Part shown: positions 1 to 8,770 of the stretch, one piece after another | Layout of the letters: each line of letters starts with the position of its first letter | Numbering within the stretch: position 1 is the first letter of the stretch | Source: Microbacterium binotii | GTDB taxonomy: Bacteria > Actinomycetota > Actinomycetes > Actinomycetales > Microbacteriaceae | Reading direction: 5' to 3' | DNA length: 64,000 nucleotides | NCBI RefSeq assembly: GCF_021398715.1 | Contig: NZ_CP090347.1 | Location: forward strand, 434,001 to 498,000 | Notes under the pieces: generated by a model | The model's input: only the letters and a program-made list of their open reading frames with translations | The model's database searches: none | Told to the model about the DNA's origin: nothing | Translations under genes and position numbers: made by a program

Positions 1-2334
1 ACCTACCGCCTGCAGATCCGTCCGAGCTTCGATCTGGATGCGGCCGCCGCCGTCGTCCCCTACCTCGCCGACCTCGGCGTGGGTTGGGTGTACCTGTCGC
101 CGCTGCTGAAGGCGACGACCGGCTCCGATCACGGCTACGACGTCGTCGACCCCTCCCTCGTCGACCCCGCCCGCGGCGGGGGTGAGGCGCTCGACCGGTT
201 CGTGGCGGCCGCCCACGACGCGGGGCTCGGCGTGCTCGTGGACATCGTTCCCAACCACATGGGTGTGTCGATCCCGCGCGAGAACCCGTGGTGGTGGGAC
301 TACCTGCGCCTGGGCGAGGCGTCCGTGCGAGCGGCCGCGTTCGACGTCGATCGCGCGCTCGACGACGGACGGGTGCGCCTGCCCGTCCTCGGTGCTCCGC
401 TCGCGGAGGTGATCGGCGAGATCACCGTCGACCCGACACCCGCTCCGGACGCGCCCGACGGGTTCGTGCGCTACTACGACCACGAGCTGCCGCTCGCGCC
501 GGGCTCGCTCGAGGGCCTCGAGCCCGACGACGTCGCCGCGGTGCTCGACCGACAGCACTACGAGCTGCGCTTCTGGCGCGACGAGGCCGCGCTGCTGAAC
601 TACCGGCGCTTCTTCGCCGTGACGACGCTCGCCGCCGTCCGCGTCGAGGACCCGCGCGTCTTCGACGACGCGCACGTCGAGATCCTGCGGTGGGTGCGCG
701 AGGGGCTCGTCGACGGCCTGCGCGTCGACCACCCGGACGGGTTGCGGGACCCGGGCGGGTACCTCGCGCGCCTCGCCGAGGTGACGAACGGCCTGCCCGT
801 GTGGGTCGAGAAGATCCTCGAGCGCGGCGAGGAGCTGCCCTCGTGGTGGCACACCGTCGGCACGACCGGCTACGACGCGCTCGGCGAGATCGAGCGCGTG
901 CTCGTCGACCCCGCCGGGCGAGCGGGACTCGACGCCCTCGACGCACAGCTGCGCATCGAGACCGGACTGCCCTCGGCGCCGTCCTGGGGCGAGCTCATCC
1001 ACGGGACGAAGCGCGAGATCGCCGACACGATCCAGGCCTCAGAGGTCGCGCGGCTGGTGCGCCTGCTGCCGACCCCCATCCCCGGGGCGCGAGACGCCCT
1101 GGCCGAGCTCCTCGCCCTGTTCCCCACCTACCGCAGCTACCTGCCGGCGGGGCGCGCGTGGTTCGACGAGGCGGCGGAGGCCGCATCCGCTGCCCGACCG
1201 GATCTCGCCGAGGCGATCGCCGCTCTCGTGCCGCTGCTCGCCGACGGCTCGAGCGAGCTCGCGCAGCGCTTTCAGCAGACGACCGGGCCGGTCATGGCGA
1301 AGGGGGTCGAAGACACCGCGTTCTACCGCTTCACCCGTCTCGGTTCGCTGACCGAGGTCGGGGGAGACCCCTCCGAGTTCGCGCTCGACGTCGCCGGATT
1401 CCACGCCGCCTTCGCCCGCAGGCACGCCTCGTGGCCGCACTCGCTCACCGCGCTGTCCACGCACGACACGAAACGCGGCGAGGACGTCCGGGCGCGGCTC
1501 GACGTGCTCTCAGAGCTCCCCGAGCGGTGGGCAGAGACGCTCGACGCGCTGCGCGAGATCGCGACGACCGGCCACGGACCGTTCGACGCGCTGCTCTGGC
1601 AGGCCGTCATCGGTGCCTGGCCCGCGAGCGCCGAGCGCCTCCACGCCTACGCGGAGAAGGCCGCACGCGAGGCCGGCGACGCGACCAGTTGGCTCGAGGT
1701 GAACGAGGACTTCGAGCGGCGGATGCACGCCGTCGTCGACGCGGCCTTCGGCCCGGCGCGCCCGCTCGTCGAGTCGTTCGTCGCCGAGATCGCTGCGGCC
1801 GGATACTCGAACGGCCTGTCCGCCAAGGTCCTCCAGCTCGCCGGCCCCGGCATCCCCGACGTGTACCAGGGGTCCGAGCTGTGGGAGCAGTCGCTCGTCG
1901 ACCCGGACAACCGCCGCCATGTCGACTTCGCCGCCCGCGCCGCCACGCTCGCCCGGTTGGATGAGGGGTTCGTGCCGCCCGTGGACCAGGGCGCCGCAGC
2001 CAAGCTCCTGGTGGTCTCCCGCGCGTTGCGCCTGCGTCGCGACCGCCCGCACCTGTTCACCCGCTACACACCGGTGACCGTGACCGGCGCCGCCGCCGAG
2101 CACGCGGTGGCCTTCGATCGCGGCGGAGCGATCGCGGTCGCGACCCGGCTGCCGGTGGGCCTCGCGGCCCGCGGCGGATGGGGCGACGCCACGCTGCTGC
2201 ACCCCGCCGGCGCTGTGCAGGACGAGCTGACCGGCCGGGTCTTCGACACCGAGCTGATCCCGCTCGCCGAGCTGCTGGCGACCTACCCGGTCGCCCTCCT
2301 CGCACCGGTCGCGCTCGCGGCGCCGCGCGGATGA
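1..2334 (+). CDS. treY: Maltooligosyl trehalose synthase TreY (5' end outside window)
   Basis: TreY converts the reducing end of a malto-oligosaccharide into a terminal trehalosyl unit; it is the first step of the TreY-TreZ route from glycogen to trehalose in the cytosol. The frame is open from base 1, where [10 protein letters not shown] is the usual TreY N-terminal strand, so only a handful of residues are missing. About 777 residues are visible, close to the family's usual length. GH13 motifs are present: DIVPNH (bases 241-258), the nucleophile region GLRVDHPDG near 718-744, and the acid region VWVEKILE near 799-822. The stop overlaps the first possible ATG of treZ, so the two genes are probably co-translated. 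A treX debranching gene is expected upstream but cannot be seen. Confidence 0.95.
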   Translation, partial: TYRLQIRPSFDLDAAAAVVPYLADLGVGWVYLSPLLKATTGSDHGYDVVDPSLVDPARGGGEALDRFVAAAHDAGLGVLVDIVPNHMGVSIPRENPWWWDYLRLGEASVRAAAFDVDRALDDGRVRLPVLGAPLAEVIGEITVDPTPAPDAPDGFVRYYDHELPLAPGSLEGLEPDDVAAVLDRQHYELRFWRDEAALLNYRRFFAVTTLAAVRVEDPRVFDDAHVEILRWVREGLVDGLRVDHPDGLRDPGGYLARLAEVTNGLPVWVEKILERGEELPSWWHTVGTTGYDALGEIERVLVDPAGRAGLDALDAQLRIETGLPSAPSWGELIHGTKREIADTIQASEVARLVRLLPTPIPGARDALAELLALFPTYRSYLPAGRAWFDEAAEAASAARPDLAEAIAALVPLLADGSSELAQRFQQTTGPVMAKGVEDTAFYRFTRLGSLTEVGGDPSEFALDVAGFHAAFARRHASWPHSLTALSTHDTKRGEDVRARLDVLSELPERWAETLDALREIATTGHGPFDALLWQAVIGAWPASAERLHAYAEKAAREAGDATSWLEVNEDFERRMHAVVDAAFGPARPLVESFVAEIAAAGYSNGLSAKVLQLAGPGIPDVYQGSELWEQSLVDPDNRRHVDFAARAATLARLDEGFVPPVDQGAAAKLLVVSRALRLRRDRPHLFTRYTPVTVTGAAAEHAVAFDRGGAIAVATRLPVGLAARGGWGDATLLHPAGAVQDELTGRVFDTELIPLAELLATYPVALLAPVALAAPRG

Positions 2335-2363
2335 CGACCCAGCCACGAGACGAGGACGAGACG

Positions 2364-4106
2364 ATGATCGAGCTCTGGGCGCCGACGGCGCGGCGGGTGA
2401 GGATGCGGTCGGGTGCCGGGCTCGGCCGCGAGAGCGAGCTGACCGCGGCGGCGGACGGATGGTGGCAGGCACCGGTCGATCTCGCCGACGGCGAGCGATA
2501 CGGGTTCGTGCTCGACGACGGCGAGCTGCGCCCCGACCCGCGCTCGCGCCGGCAGCCTGAAGGTGTGCACGCGGCATCCGCGTGGGTCGACACCGCCGCG
2601 TTCGCGTGGACCGACGCGGCGTGGACCGGCCGGCAGCTGGCGGGCGGTCTGATCTACGAGCTGCACCTCGGCACGTTCACGCCGGAGGGGACGCTGGACG
2701 CGGCGATCGAGCGGCTGCCGCACCTGGTCGAACTGGGTGTGAGTCACATCGAGCTGCTGCCCGTGAACGGGTTCAACGGCGTCTGGAACTGGGGCTACGA
2801 CGGCGTCGCCTGGTACACCGTGCACGAGGCCTACGGTGGCCCGGCGGGCTACGCGCGCTTCGTCGACGCGGCCCACGCCGCCGGCCTCGCCGTCGTGCAG
2901 GACGTCGTGTACAACCACCTCGGTCCGTCCGGGAACTACCTCCCGGAGTTCGGCCCGTACCTGCGCGAGGGCACCCGTAACACCTGGGGCGACTCCGTCA
3001 ACCTCGACGAGCCGGCCGTCCGCGCATACATCGTCGAGAACGCCCTGATGTGGCTCCGGGACTACCACGTGGACGCGCTGCGACTGGATGCGGTGCACGC
3101 GCTGCACGATGAGCGCCCCGTCCACATCCTGCGCGAGATGGCGGAGGCCGTCGACGCCCTGTCGGCGCACGTGGGTCGGCCGCTGACCCTCATCGCGGAG
3201 AGCGACATGAACGACCCGACGCTGATCCTGCCGCGCGAGGCCGGCGGCTACGGTCTGGCCGCGCAGTGGAGCGACGACTGGCATCATGCCGTCCATGTCG
3301 CGCTCACCGGTGAGATCAGCGGCTATTACGCGGACTTCGCCGCATCCGACGCGCTCGAGAAGGTGTGGACGCGCGGGTTCTTCCACGACGGCACGTACTC
3401 GTCGTTCCGGGAGCGCCACCACGGGCATCCGATCCCCGCGGAGGTGCCGACCTGGCGTCTCGTGACCTTCGCCCAGGACCACGACCAGATCGGCAACCGC
3501 GCCGCGGGCGATCGGCTGAGTGCGACGCTCTCGCCCGACCGGCTGGCGGTCGCGGCCGTGCTGACGCTGACCGCGCCCGGAACGCCCATGCTCTTCATGG
3601 GCGAGGAGTGGGGCGCGTCGACCCCGTGGCCGTTCTTCACCTCGCATCCGGAGGAGTGGCTCGGCGAGGCGGTGCGGAAGGGGCGCGCGGAGGAGTTCGC
3701 GAAGACGGACTGGGACGAAGCCTCAGTGCCTGACCCGCAGGATCCGGCGACGTTCCAGAGCGCCAAGCTCGTGTGGGAGGAGGCCGAGGCGGGCGACCAT
3801 GCCCGCATCCTCGCGCTCCACCGGAACCTCGCGCGGCTGCGGCGCGAGCGGCCCGAGCTCACCGATCCCGCGTCGGCGCACCTGTCCGCCGCGATCGAGC
3901 GAACGGATGCGGCGCCGTCCGCGCGGCGGTTCGTGCTGGGGCGCGGGTCGTTGCGGGTCATCGTGAACCTCGCGGCCGAGCCGTGGCACGTGCCGCTCGA
4001 GGCGGCGGAGGACGTGCTGCTCGCCACCGTCCCCGTCTCGCCCGCTGCCGGCGCGGTGACCGTCCCGGCGGATGCCGCCGTGGTGCTCGGCCCGCCCCTG
4101 GGCTGA
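2364..4106 (+). CDS. treZ: Malto-oligosyltrehalose trehalohydrolase TreZ
   Basis: TreZ releases free trehalose from the maltooligosyl trehalose made by TreY. The 580-residue protein has the GH13 catalytic core: [13 protein letters not shown], the nucleophile motif [10 protein letters not shown], the acid motif [10 protein letters not shown] and [14 protein letters not shown]. These four follow in the usual order and match TreZ rather than a branching enzyme. I chose the ATG at 2364 because GAGGACG lies just upstream and the protein then begins MIELWAP, as TreZ proteins do. An ATG at 2331 overlapping the treY stop (ATGA) would add 11 residues that do not look like TreZ. The gene ends just before a palindromic repeat that probably ends transcription. 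Confidence 0.95.
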   Translation: MIELWAPTARRVRMRSGAGLGRESELTAAADGWWQAPVDLADGERYGFVLDDGELRPDPRSRRQPEGVHAASAWVDTAAFAWTDAAWTGRQLAGGLIYELHLGTFTPEGTLDAAIERLPHLVELGVSHIELLPVNGFNGVWNWGYDGVAWYTVHEAYGGPAGYARFVDAAHAAGLAVVQDVVYNHLGPSGNYLPEFGPYLREGTRNTWGDSVNLDEPAVRAYIVENALMWLRDYHVDALRLDAVHALHDERPVHILREMAEAVDALSAHVGRPLTLIAESDMNDPTLILPREAGGYGLAAQWSDDWHHAVHVALTGEISGYYADFAASDALEKVWTRGFFHDGTYSSFRERHHGHPIPAEVPTWRLVTFAQDHDQIGNRAAGDRLSATLSPDRLAVAAVLTLTAPGTPMLFMGEEWGASTPWPFFTSHPEEWLGEAVRKGRAEEFAKTDWDEASVPDPQDPATFQSAKLVWEEAEAGDHARILALHRNLARLRRERPELTDPASAHLSAAIERTDAAPSARRFVLGRGSLRVIVNLAAEPWHVPLEAAEDVLLATVPVSPAAGAVTVPADAAVVLGPPLG

Positions 4107-4117
4107 GGTCGCCGCAT

Positions 4118-4198
4118 CCCGCCGAATGAGCATTCGTTCGTCGAACGAGCATGCAATGCGGTGCTCACTCGGCGAACGAATGCTCGCTCGGCGAACGG
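4118..4198. repeat. REP-like palindromic repeat, copy 1 (possible two-way terminator)
   Basis: An 81-bp element shares about 80-85% identity with 6106-6186. GAGCATTCGTTCG (4128-4140) is the exact reverse complement of 4173-4185, and an inner pair of arms flanks a short loop near 4152-4160. It lies between the treZ stop (4106) and the stop of the convergent gene at 4212, so it could end transcription from both sides. There is no U-tract. The repeat is seen in the sequence; the terminator role is inferred. Confidence 0.7.
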
Positions 4199-4211
4199 CT
4201 CGGGCCGGCTC

Positions 4212-4811
4212 TCAGCTCCCGTCGCGCACGTCCGCGAGCTGCTCGCGGACCAGGGAGATGTCCCGGAAGCGGGCGGTCGCGGCAGGGCCCATGGGCGCCT
4301 GTGACATGAAGCCGATCCGCGGGCGCGTCGACGCGTTCAGCCGGAACTGACGCACGAAGCGCCAGACGACGCCATCCGTCGAGTAGTGGAAGGCGTACGC
4401 GCCGGCCGGAAGGCTCGACACGCGGAGCCAGACCGAGCCTTCCCGGATGACGGGGCCGTTGGCGTCGTCGGAGTAGCGATCCGTCACGACACTGACGACC
4501 ATCTCCTCGCCCTGCGGCGAGTTCTCGAAGCACAGCTTCGCCCAGCTGTCCTCGTCGACCCACAGGGTGAGCACCGCGGCATCGAATGTGGTGCGAGGGG
4601 CGTCCACCGACACGCACGCGGAGAGTTGGAAGGGTTCGTCGATGTCGAAGGAGAGACTGGTCGAGGTGTGCGCCGGCGGCGCGCCGGTCGCGTCGTTCGT
4701 CCAGTCGACCTCCGCGTCCGAGGTGAGCGCCAGCACGTCGCCCTCCCGGTCGTACCGACCCTCGCTGTGGGTCCAGGTCAGAGGCGGCAGCCCCGGCAAC
4801 TCAACCGTCAT
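4212..4811 (-). CDS. DUF1349 family protein
   Basis: A 199-residue cytosolic protein that looks like the DUF1349 family, a concanavalin/LamG-like beta-sandwich related to regulation-of-sucrose-type proteins. Features that fit are TLWVDEDSWAKLCFEN in the middle, YSDDANGPV, and the near-C-terminal run of AYAFHYSTDGVVWRFVR. No signal peptide or membrane segment is visible. The biochemical role of this family is not settled; carbohydrate binding is only suggested by fold. The start at 4811 has a GGGGGATCA ribosome site. It is transcribed away from the dioxygenase gene at 5048 and runs into the repeat after treZ. Confidence 0.75.
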   Translation of the reverse strand: MTVELPGLPPLTWTHSEGRYDREGDVLALTSDAEVDWTNDATGAPPAHTSTSLSFDIDEPFQLSACVSVDAPRTTFDAAVLTLWVDEDSWAKLCFENSPQGEEMVVSVVTDRYSDDANGPVIREGSVWLRVSSLPAGAYAFHYSTDGVVWRFVRQFRLNASTRPRIGFMSQAPMGPAATARFRDISLVREQLADVRDGS

Positions 4812-4919
4812 GGTGGTGATCCCCCTTCGTCGCGAATCCCTCCGAATCTACAAGCGCACCGTCTCGCGCCCCACCGGGCGGGCCGTGCGAGATGTAACGC
4901 GGGGGAAACGCGAGCCGTC

Positions 4920-4925
4920 TAGCCT
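4920..4925 (+). promoter_or_regulatory. Candidate -10 box for the 5048 gene
   Basis: TAGCCT fits the actinobacterial TANNNT -10 consensus and would start an mRNA near 4932, giving a leader of about 115 nt. No convincing -35 box is visible. Confidence 0.4.
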
Positions 4926-4931
4926 GGCGGC

Positions 4932-5047
4932 AGCGTTCATGTAAACACGCGCCGCGGCCGTCGAAAGCCGCGGTGGGAAACCGTGAAGTGGCTACCTCGA
5001 TACCCATCGGTCGCCCTTCCGAGGGCGATCCCCACCCAGGAGTCGCC
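4932..5047 (+). promoter_or_regulatory. Structured 5' leader before the 2OG dioxygenase gene
   Basis: The leader can form a 7-bp hairpin (4952-4958 with 4967-4973) and a hairpin at 5011-5028 with a TCCG loop. A long-range pairing of GGTGGG (4972-4977) with CCCACC (5031-5036), just before the AGGAG ribosome site at 5038-5042, shares bases with the first hairpin, so two folds compete. I could not match it to a known riboswitch class. Confidence 0.35.
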
Positions 5048-6091
5048 ATGACCTTCCACGTCCCCCTCGTCGACATCACCGCGTACGTCTCCGACGGCAG
5101 CCCCGAGGCGAAAGCCGAGGTCGCGCGCGCGATCGACGACGCCTGCCGCACGGTCGGCTTCATCCAGATCACCGGACACGGCATTCCGGATGCGGTCACC
5201 GCCGGCCTGACCGACGCGATGGACCGCTTCTTCGCTCTCGATCTGGAGCAGAAGAAGACCTATCGCACACCCCCGCAGATCAACCGCGGCTACAGCCCGC
5301 CCAAATCCGAGTCCCTCAGCCTCTCGCTCGGCGTCGAGTCGGCGAATCGGATGAACGACTTCTTCGAGGCATTCAACGTCGGTGCCGCGCAGGCCGACTA
5401 TCCCGCATCCCCGGATCTTCCGCAGCCGGAGTACGCCGACAACCTGTGGCCCGACGTCGACGGTTTCGAGGCGCAGGTGCAGGCGTACTTCGCCGAGGCG
5501 GCGCGCGTGGCACGCACGATGACCCGCATCTTCGCCGACGCGCTCGGGCTGGAGCCGGACTTCTTCGACCGACGCACCGGCCACTCCCTCGACGTCATGC
5601 GGATGAACAACTACGCGCTGCCGCCCGGGACCGACGTGACGTTGGACGGCGACCTCGTCGGGATGGGTGAGCACACCGACTACGGCATCGTGACGATCCT
5701 CTGGGCCGACCAGGTGAAGGGTCTGCAGGTGCTCGGCGCCGACGGGTCGTGGAACGACGTCGCTCCCGCCGACGACGCGCTTCTCATCAACCTCGGCGAT
5801 GTGACGGCGCGCTGGACGAACGAGCGGTGGATGTCCACCCTGCACCGGGTGAAGCCGCCCGTGATCGACGGCACGATCGAGCGCCGTCGATCGGCCGCCT
5901 TCTTCCACGACGGCGACGTCGATGCGCTCATCGAGACGCTGCCGTCCTGCGTCGACGCGGAGCACCCGGATCTGTACGAGCCCATCACCGTCGGCGACCA
6001 CATCCGTGCGAAGCTCGCGGGCTCGCGCGAAGGGAAGGCGAACGAGAAGGCGGAGCGGGAGTCTCAGCGGGTGCTCTCGAGCTACCGCTGA
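5048..6091 (+). CDS. 2-oxoglutarate/Fe(II) dioxygenase, isopenicillin-N-synthase-like family
   Basis: A 347-residue cytosolic oxygenase of the double-stranded beta-helix type. The N-terminal DIOX_N region contains GFIQITGHGIP. The iron triad is visible as His209 and Asp211 (GEHTDYG) and His266 (STLHRV), and the 2-oxoglutarate-binding Arg/Ser pair lies in RRRSAAFFHD around residue 280. The substrate cannot be told from sequence; members act on small molecules including amino acids and plant-hormone-like compounds. AGGAG at 5038-5042 fixes the start. It is transcribed alone, behind a structured leader, and followed by copy 2 of the palindromic repeat, so it forms its own transcription unit. Confidence 0.85.
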   Translation: MTFHVPLVDITAYVSDGSPEAKAEVARAIDDACRTVGFIQITGHGIPDAVTAGLTDAMDRFFALDLEQKKTYRTPPQINRGYSPPKSESLSLSLGVESANRMNDFFEAFNVGAAQADYPASPDLPQPEYADNLWPDVDGFEAQVQAYFAEAARVARTMTRIFADALGLEPDFFDRRTGHSLDVMRMNNYALPPGTDVTLDGDLVGMGEHTDYGIVTILWADQVKGLQVLGADGSWNDVAPADDALLINLGDVTARWTNERWMSTLHRVKPPVIDGTIERRRSAAFFHDGDVDALIETLPSCVDAEHPDLYEPITVGDHIRAKLAGSREGKANEKAERESQRVLSSYR

Positions 6092-6105
6092 CCTACCCCG
6101 ACCCT

Positions 6106-6186
6106 CCCGCCGAAGGAGCATCCGTTCGTCGAGCGAGCACGCAATGGAGTGCTCGCTCGACGAATGGGTGCTCGCTCGAAGAGGGG
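6106..6186. repeat. REP-like palindromic repeat, copy 2
   Basis: This is the second copy of the element at 4118-4198, in the same orientation. Its outer arms are GAGCATCCGTTCG (6116-6128) and 6161-6173, with 11 of 13 positions pairing. The base differences between copies often keep the pairing, which suggests selection on the hairpin. It begins 15 bp after the dioxygenase stop. Confidence 0.7.
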
Positions 6187-6230
6187 AACACCGAGCCGCC
6201 GATGGGGCTGTCAACCCCTGGTGTGCGATA

Positions 6231-6247
6231 GCTAGATTATCTAGCGT
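6231..6247 (+). promoter_or_regulatory. Leaderless promoter with overlapping palindromic operator
   Basis: GCTAGATTATCTAGC (6231-6245) is a perfect 6-bp inverted repeat around TTA. It overlaps the -10 box TAGCGT (6242-6247), which ends 6 nt before the ATG at 6254. A protein bound here would block RNA polymerase, so the gene is probably repressed by an unlinked regulator. Confidence 0.55.
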
Positions 6248-6253
6248 TATGGC

Positions 6254-7045
6254 ATGAACGTCGCCACCTCGCGCTCATCCGACCTCACGCGTCAGATCGT
6301 CGTCCTGGCCGCGACCGGCTTCATGCTGGTCGCGGCCATGGTCGGCACCGGACTGTTCGGCGGCACCGCCGTGCAGGACCTGCAGGACGGTGCCCTCGAC
6401 GCCGATGCGAGCTATCTCGCCCCCGCCAGGCAGGCCTTCTCCATCTGGTCGGCGGTCTACCTGGGGCTCATCGCCTACGCGATCTGGCAGGCACTGCCGG
6501 GTCAGCGATCGAGTGCGCGCCAGCGACGTCTCGGGTGGTTGATCGCCGCGACCGAGGTGCTCAACGGCCTCTGGCTCGTCTCGGCGCAGTTCACCACGCT
6601 GCCGCTGACCGTGCTCGTCATCGTGCTGCTTCTCGTCGCCCTCGCGATCACCTGGCGCCGGGCCATCATGCAGCCGCGCGAGGGCGCCGTGTCCGCCGTG
6701 CTGATCGACGGCGTGACGGGACTTCACCTCGGTTGGGTGACGCTCGCGACGGTCGCGAACACCGCGGCGTGGCTGACCCGCATCCTGCCCGCCGGCGCCG
6801 AGGACGCGGCGGACGTCTGGGGCGTCGTCGTCCTGGTCGCCGTGGCGGCGATCGGATGCGGCATTGCCTGGTTCGGCCGCGTCGCGCCCTCCCTCGCCCT
6901 GTGCTGGGGGCTTTCGTGGCTCGCCGTGGGTCGACTGACCGATCAGCCGCACAGCGCGGCGATCGGCACGGCCGCCGTCTGCGCCGCCGTGGTCATCGCC
7001 CTCGTCACCGTCGTGCGCGTCGTGCAGCGGGTGCGCCGGAGCTGA
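6254..7045 (+). CDS. TspO/MBR-like multi-pass membrane protein
   Basis: A 263-residue protein with about seven hydrophobic segments. QAFSIWSAVYLGLIAYAIWQ and the later LHLGWVTLATVANTAAWL resemble the conserved parts of TspO/MBR (tryptophan-rich sensory) proteins, which bind porphyrins or related small molecules in membranes. It is longer than classic 160-residue TspO, with extra C-terminal segments, so it belongs to the extended actinobacterial type or only resembles the family. The ATG at 6254 is placed 6 nt after a -10 box, implying a leaderless mRNA, and a palindrome overlaps the promoter. It faces the glutamine amidotransferase gene tail to tail. Confidence 0.6.
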   Translation: MNVATSRSSDLTRQIVVLAATGFMLVAAMVGTGLFGGTAVQDLQDGALDADASYLAPARQAFSIWSAVYLGLIAYAIWQALPGQRSSARQRRLGWLIAATEVLNGLWLVSAQFTTLPLTVLVIVLLLVALAITWRRAIMQPREGAVSAVLIDGVTGLHLGWVTLATVANTAAWLTRILPAGAEDAADVWGVVVLVAVAAIGCGIAWFGRVAPSLALCWGLSWLAVGRLTDQPHSAAIGTAAVCAAVVIALVTVVRVVQRVRRS

Positions 7046-7055
7046 ACGGGCCGGC

Positions 7056-7778
7056 TCAGAGGCGCGCGAAGGCGTGCAGGATGCGGGCGGGCTCGGTCAC
7101 CGGGGAGGCCAGCACACGAGCAGCGACCGCGTCGAACTCACTCGGATCGAAGTATCCGCCGTCGCGATAGATCCGCATCCGCGCCGTGAAGTCCCGCGGC
7201 GTGAGCTCGGGGTGGAACTGGGTCGTGTACAGGCTCTCGCCGACGCGGTACGCCTGCACGGGGCAGTCCTCGTTGGTGGCCAGCAGCACGGCGTCGGACG
7301 GCAGGATGTCGGTGCCCTCCTTGTGTGCCGTGAAGGCGTCGAACCGCTCGGGTAGCCCACCGAACACCGGGTCGTGGCGCCCCGCATCCGTGAGGGCGAC
7401 GGTCGTCGCGCCCGTCCCCTCGGGATACGTGTCGGCAACGGTGCCCCCGAAGACGCGGGTGACGACGCCGATGCCGTAACAGGTGAACATCGCCCGCGTC
7501 GCGCCGGCCGCGGCGGCCTCGGCCACGCGGGCGAGGTCGTCCTCGAGCCTGCTCTGCACCGCACCCTTGTCGGAGGTCGTGACGTTGAAGGGGCTGCCGC
7601 CGACGACGAAGCCGGCGTAGCGTTCGATCGCGTCGGCCGGCAAGGGGGCTTCGACAAGATCCCATGCGTGGAGTCCGTCGGCGTCGCGTCCCATCGCGAT
7701 GCGGAACGATGCCCACTCCGCCTCGGCCGCATCCCGCTGCGGGCGCGCGCAGAGGTACAGCAGAGGGCGGGAATCCAT
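7056..7778 (-). CDS. Class I glutamine amidotransferase-like protein
   Basis: A stand-alone, 240-residue class I glutamine amidotransferase domain like the GMP-synthase-type GATase proteins. The nucleophile is Cys100 in FTCYGIG and the His-Glu pair is His189/Glu191 in TQFHPEL, so the triad is intact. The nucleophile elbow reads T-C-Y-G-I-G where GMP synthase has G-x-C-x-G-x-Q, a common change in stand-alone members. No synthetase partner is adjacent; possible roles include ammonia transfer or hydrolysis of gamma-glutamyl compounds. Start 7778 lies 6 nt after a -10 box on the minus strand. Confidence 0.85.
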   Translation of the reverse strand: MDSRPLLYLCARPQRDAAEAEWASFRIAMGRDADGLHAWDLVEAPLPADAIERYAGFVVGGSPFNVTTSDKGAVQSRLEDDLARVAEAAAAGATRAMFTCYGIGVVTRVFGGTVADTYPEGTGATTVALTDAGRHDPVFGGLPERFDAFTAHKEGTDILPSDAVLLATNEDCPVQAYRVGESLYTTQFHPELTPRDFTARMRIYRDGGYFDPSEFDAVAARVLASPVTEPARILHAFARL

Positions 7779-7784
7779 CCTGCG

Positions 7785-7790
7785 ATTCTA
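7785..7790 (-). promoter_or_regulatory. Leaderless -10 box TAGAAT for the 7778 gene
   Basis: TAGAAT on the minus strand ends 6 nt before the ATG at 7778, so transcription should begin at or next to the start codon. Confidence 0.55.
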
Positions 7791-7823
7791 TGGCGCGGCT
7801 GTGGTGGCCGCCGCTGAGGTCGC

Positions 7824-8564
7824 TCAGTCGCGCGACGACTGCGCGGTGCGGCCCCTGACGATGCCGATGAAGGTGTCGACGAGCGGCGAGGCGTCCTCGC
7901 GCGGCCACGCGAATCCGACGGGTGAGGTCGCCGCGCCCGTGAGGGCCCGGTACTCGACGTCCTTGCGGTGGTGGAGCCGGGCGAGCGACATCGGGACGAT
8001 CACGATGCCCACACCCGACGCGACGATCTCGATGGCGTCCGCCGTCGTCGCAGGTGCCGCGAAGGCCGGGGCGACGGTGCCGGGGACGTGCGGGTCCAGT
8101 ACATCGTCCGCCGGGACGATGAGCACCTCGCCCGCGAGGTCTTCGGGCGCGAGCACCTCTCCCGCGGCGAGGTGCGAGTCGGCGGAGAAGGCGACCACGG
8201 TCGTCTCCTCGTAGAGGCGGATGAGATGCCAGCGGTCGGCGTCGACGGGCGGGCGGACCAGCGCCGCATCCACCTGCCCGCTCTGCAACGCCTCCTCCTG
8301 CGCGCTGACCTCGAGCGGTACGAGTTCGAGAGGGGTGCGCGGCATCCGTTCGTGCCAGATGTCGATCCACTTGCCGGGCGTGGCCCCCGGAATCGCGCCG
8401 AGGCGGAACGGGCCCTCGGGGATCTGCGGCGCCGGAGTCGGGGCCGGCTTCTTGGGGGACGTGCGGGGCGAGCCCTTCGGGGTCGGCCGGTGCGCGGCGG
8501 TGCTGCGGGTCGCTGCGGAGCGTGCGGGCTTCCTCCCGCCCTTCGGTGACCCTCGACCAGCCAT
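7824..8564 (-). CDS. LysR-type substrate-binding domain protein lacking the HTH
   Basis: A 246-residue protein whose residues 50-246 look like the effector-binding domain of LysR regulators (FRLGAIPGATPGKWIDIWHE, then VDAALVRPPVDADRW, then VASGVGIVIVPMSLAR). The usual N-terminal winged helix is missing. In its place is a 48-residue tail rich in Lys, Arg, Pro, Ser and Thr, with repeats such as SPKGGRK and SPRTSPKKP, which could bind DNA or RNA nonspecifically. The start is supported by a -10 box 6 nt upstream, so the missing domain is not an annotation error: no frame upstream encodes an HTH. Function unknown; it may titrate or sense a LysR ligand. Confidence 0.8.
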   Translation of the reverse strand: MAGRGSPKGGRKPARSAATRSTAAHRPTPKGSPRTSPKKPAPTPAPQIPEGPFRLGAIPGATPGKWIDIWHERMPRTPLELVPLEVSAQEEALQSGQVDAALVRPPVDADRWHLIRLYEETTVVAFSADSHLAAGEVLAPEDLAGEVLIVPADDVLDPHVPGTVAPAFAAPATTADAIEIVASGVGIVIVPMSLARLHHRKDVEYRALTGAATSPVGFAWPREDASPLVDTFIGIVRGRTAQSSRD

Positions 8565-8570
8565 GCCCCC

Positions 8571-8576
8571 AGGCTA
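8571..8576 (-). promoter_or_regulatory. Leaderless -10 box TAGCCT for the 8564 gene
   Basis: TAGCCT on the minus strand ends 6 nt before the ATG at 8564 and confirms that start. Confidence 0.55.
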
Positions 8577-8638
8577 GCCGCCGCCAGCTCGTGGCTCGCG
8601 AGGGGTGTGCGGGTGCCGAGGGGCGTGCGGGGCCCGAG

Positions 8639-8667
8639 GCATCTGCGCAGATGCGACGCAACTCGGG
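8639..8667 (-). repeat. 29-bp dispersed repeat, copy 1
   Basis: Read on the minus strand, these 29 bases match 38879-38907 at 27 positions. This copy contains the perfect 16-bp palindrome GCATCTGCGCAGATGC (8639-8654). CCCGAG at 8633-8638 and CTCGGG at 8662-8667 can pair around it. It lies after the 8771 stop and is probably part of the 3' end of that transcript. Confidence 0.6.
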
Positions 8668-8684
8668 TATGAGGGAGGGTGGCC

Positions 8685-8752
8685 CCGCAACGACAGTTCG
8701 CCTGTCTCATCTCGCGCCGATGGGCGCGATCTGGGACAGGCGAACGATGCGG
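8685..8752 (-). terminator. Long two-tier hairpin without U-tract
   Basis: Two 23-nt arms (8696-8718 and 8723-8745) pair at 20 positions around the loop GATG. An outer 5-bp arm pair (8685-8689, 8748-8752) extends the stem beyond an internal bulge. It starts 19 bp after the hexapeptide gene's stop, so an intrinsic (I-shaped) terminator is the simplest reading. Confidence 0.6.
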
Positions 8753-8770
8753 GTGACGGATGCGGTGCGC

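Noticed and set aside
4931..4980. Glutamine (glnA) riboswitch suggested by CGTTCAT
   Set aside because: Only the first conserved bases match; the later conserved GAAGTAGG and GGAACG parts are missing.
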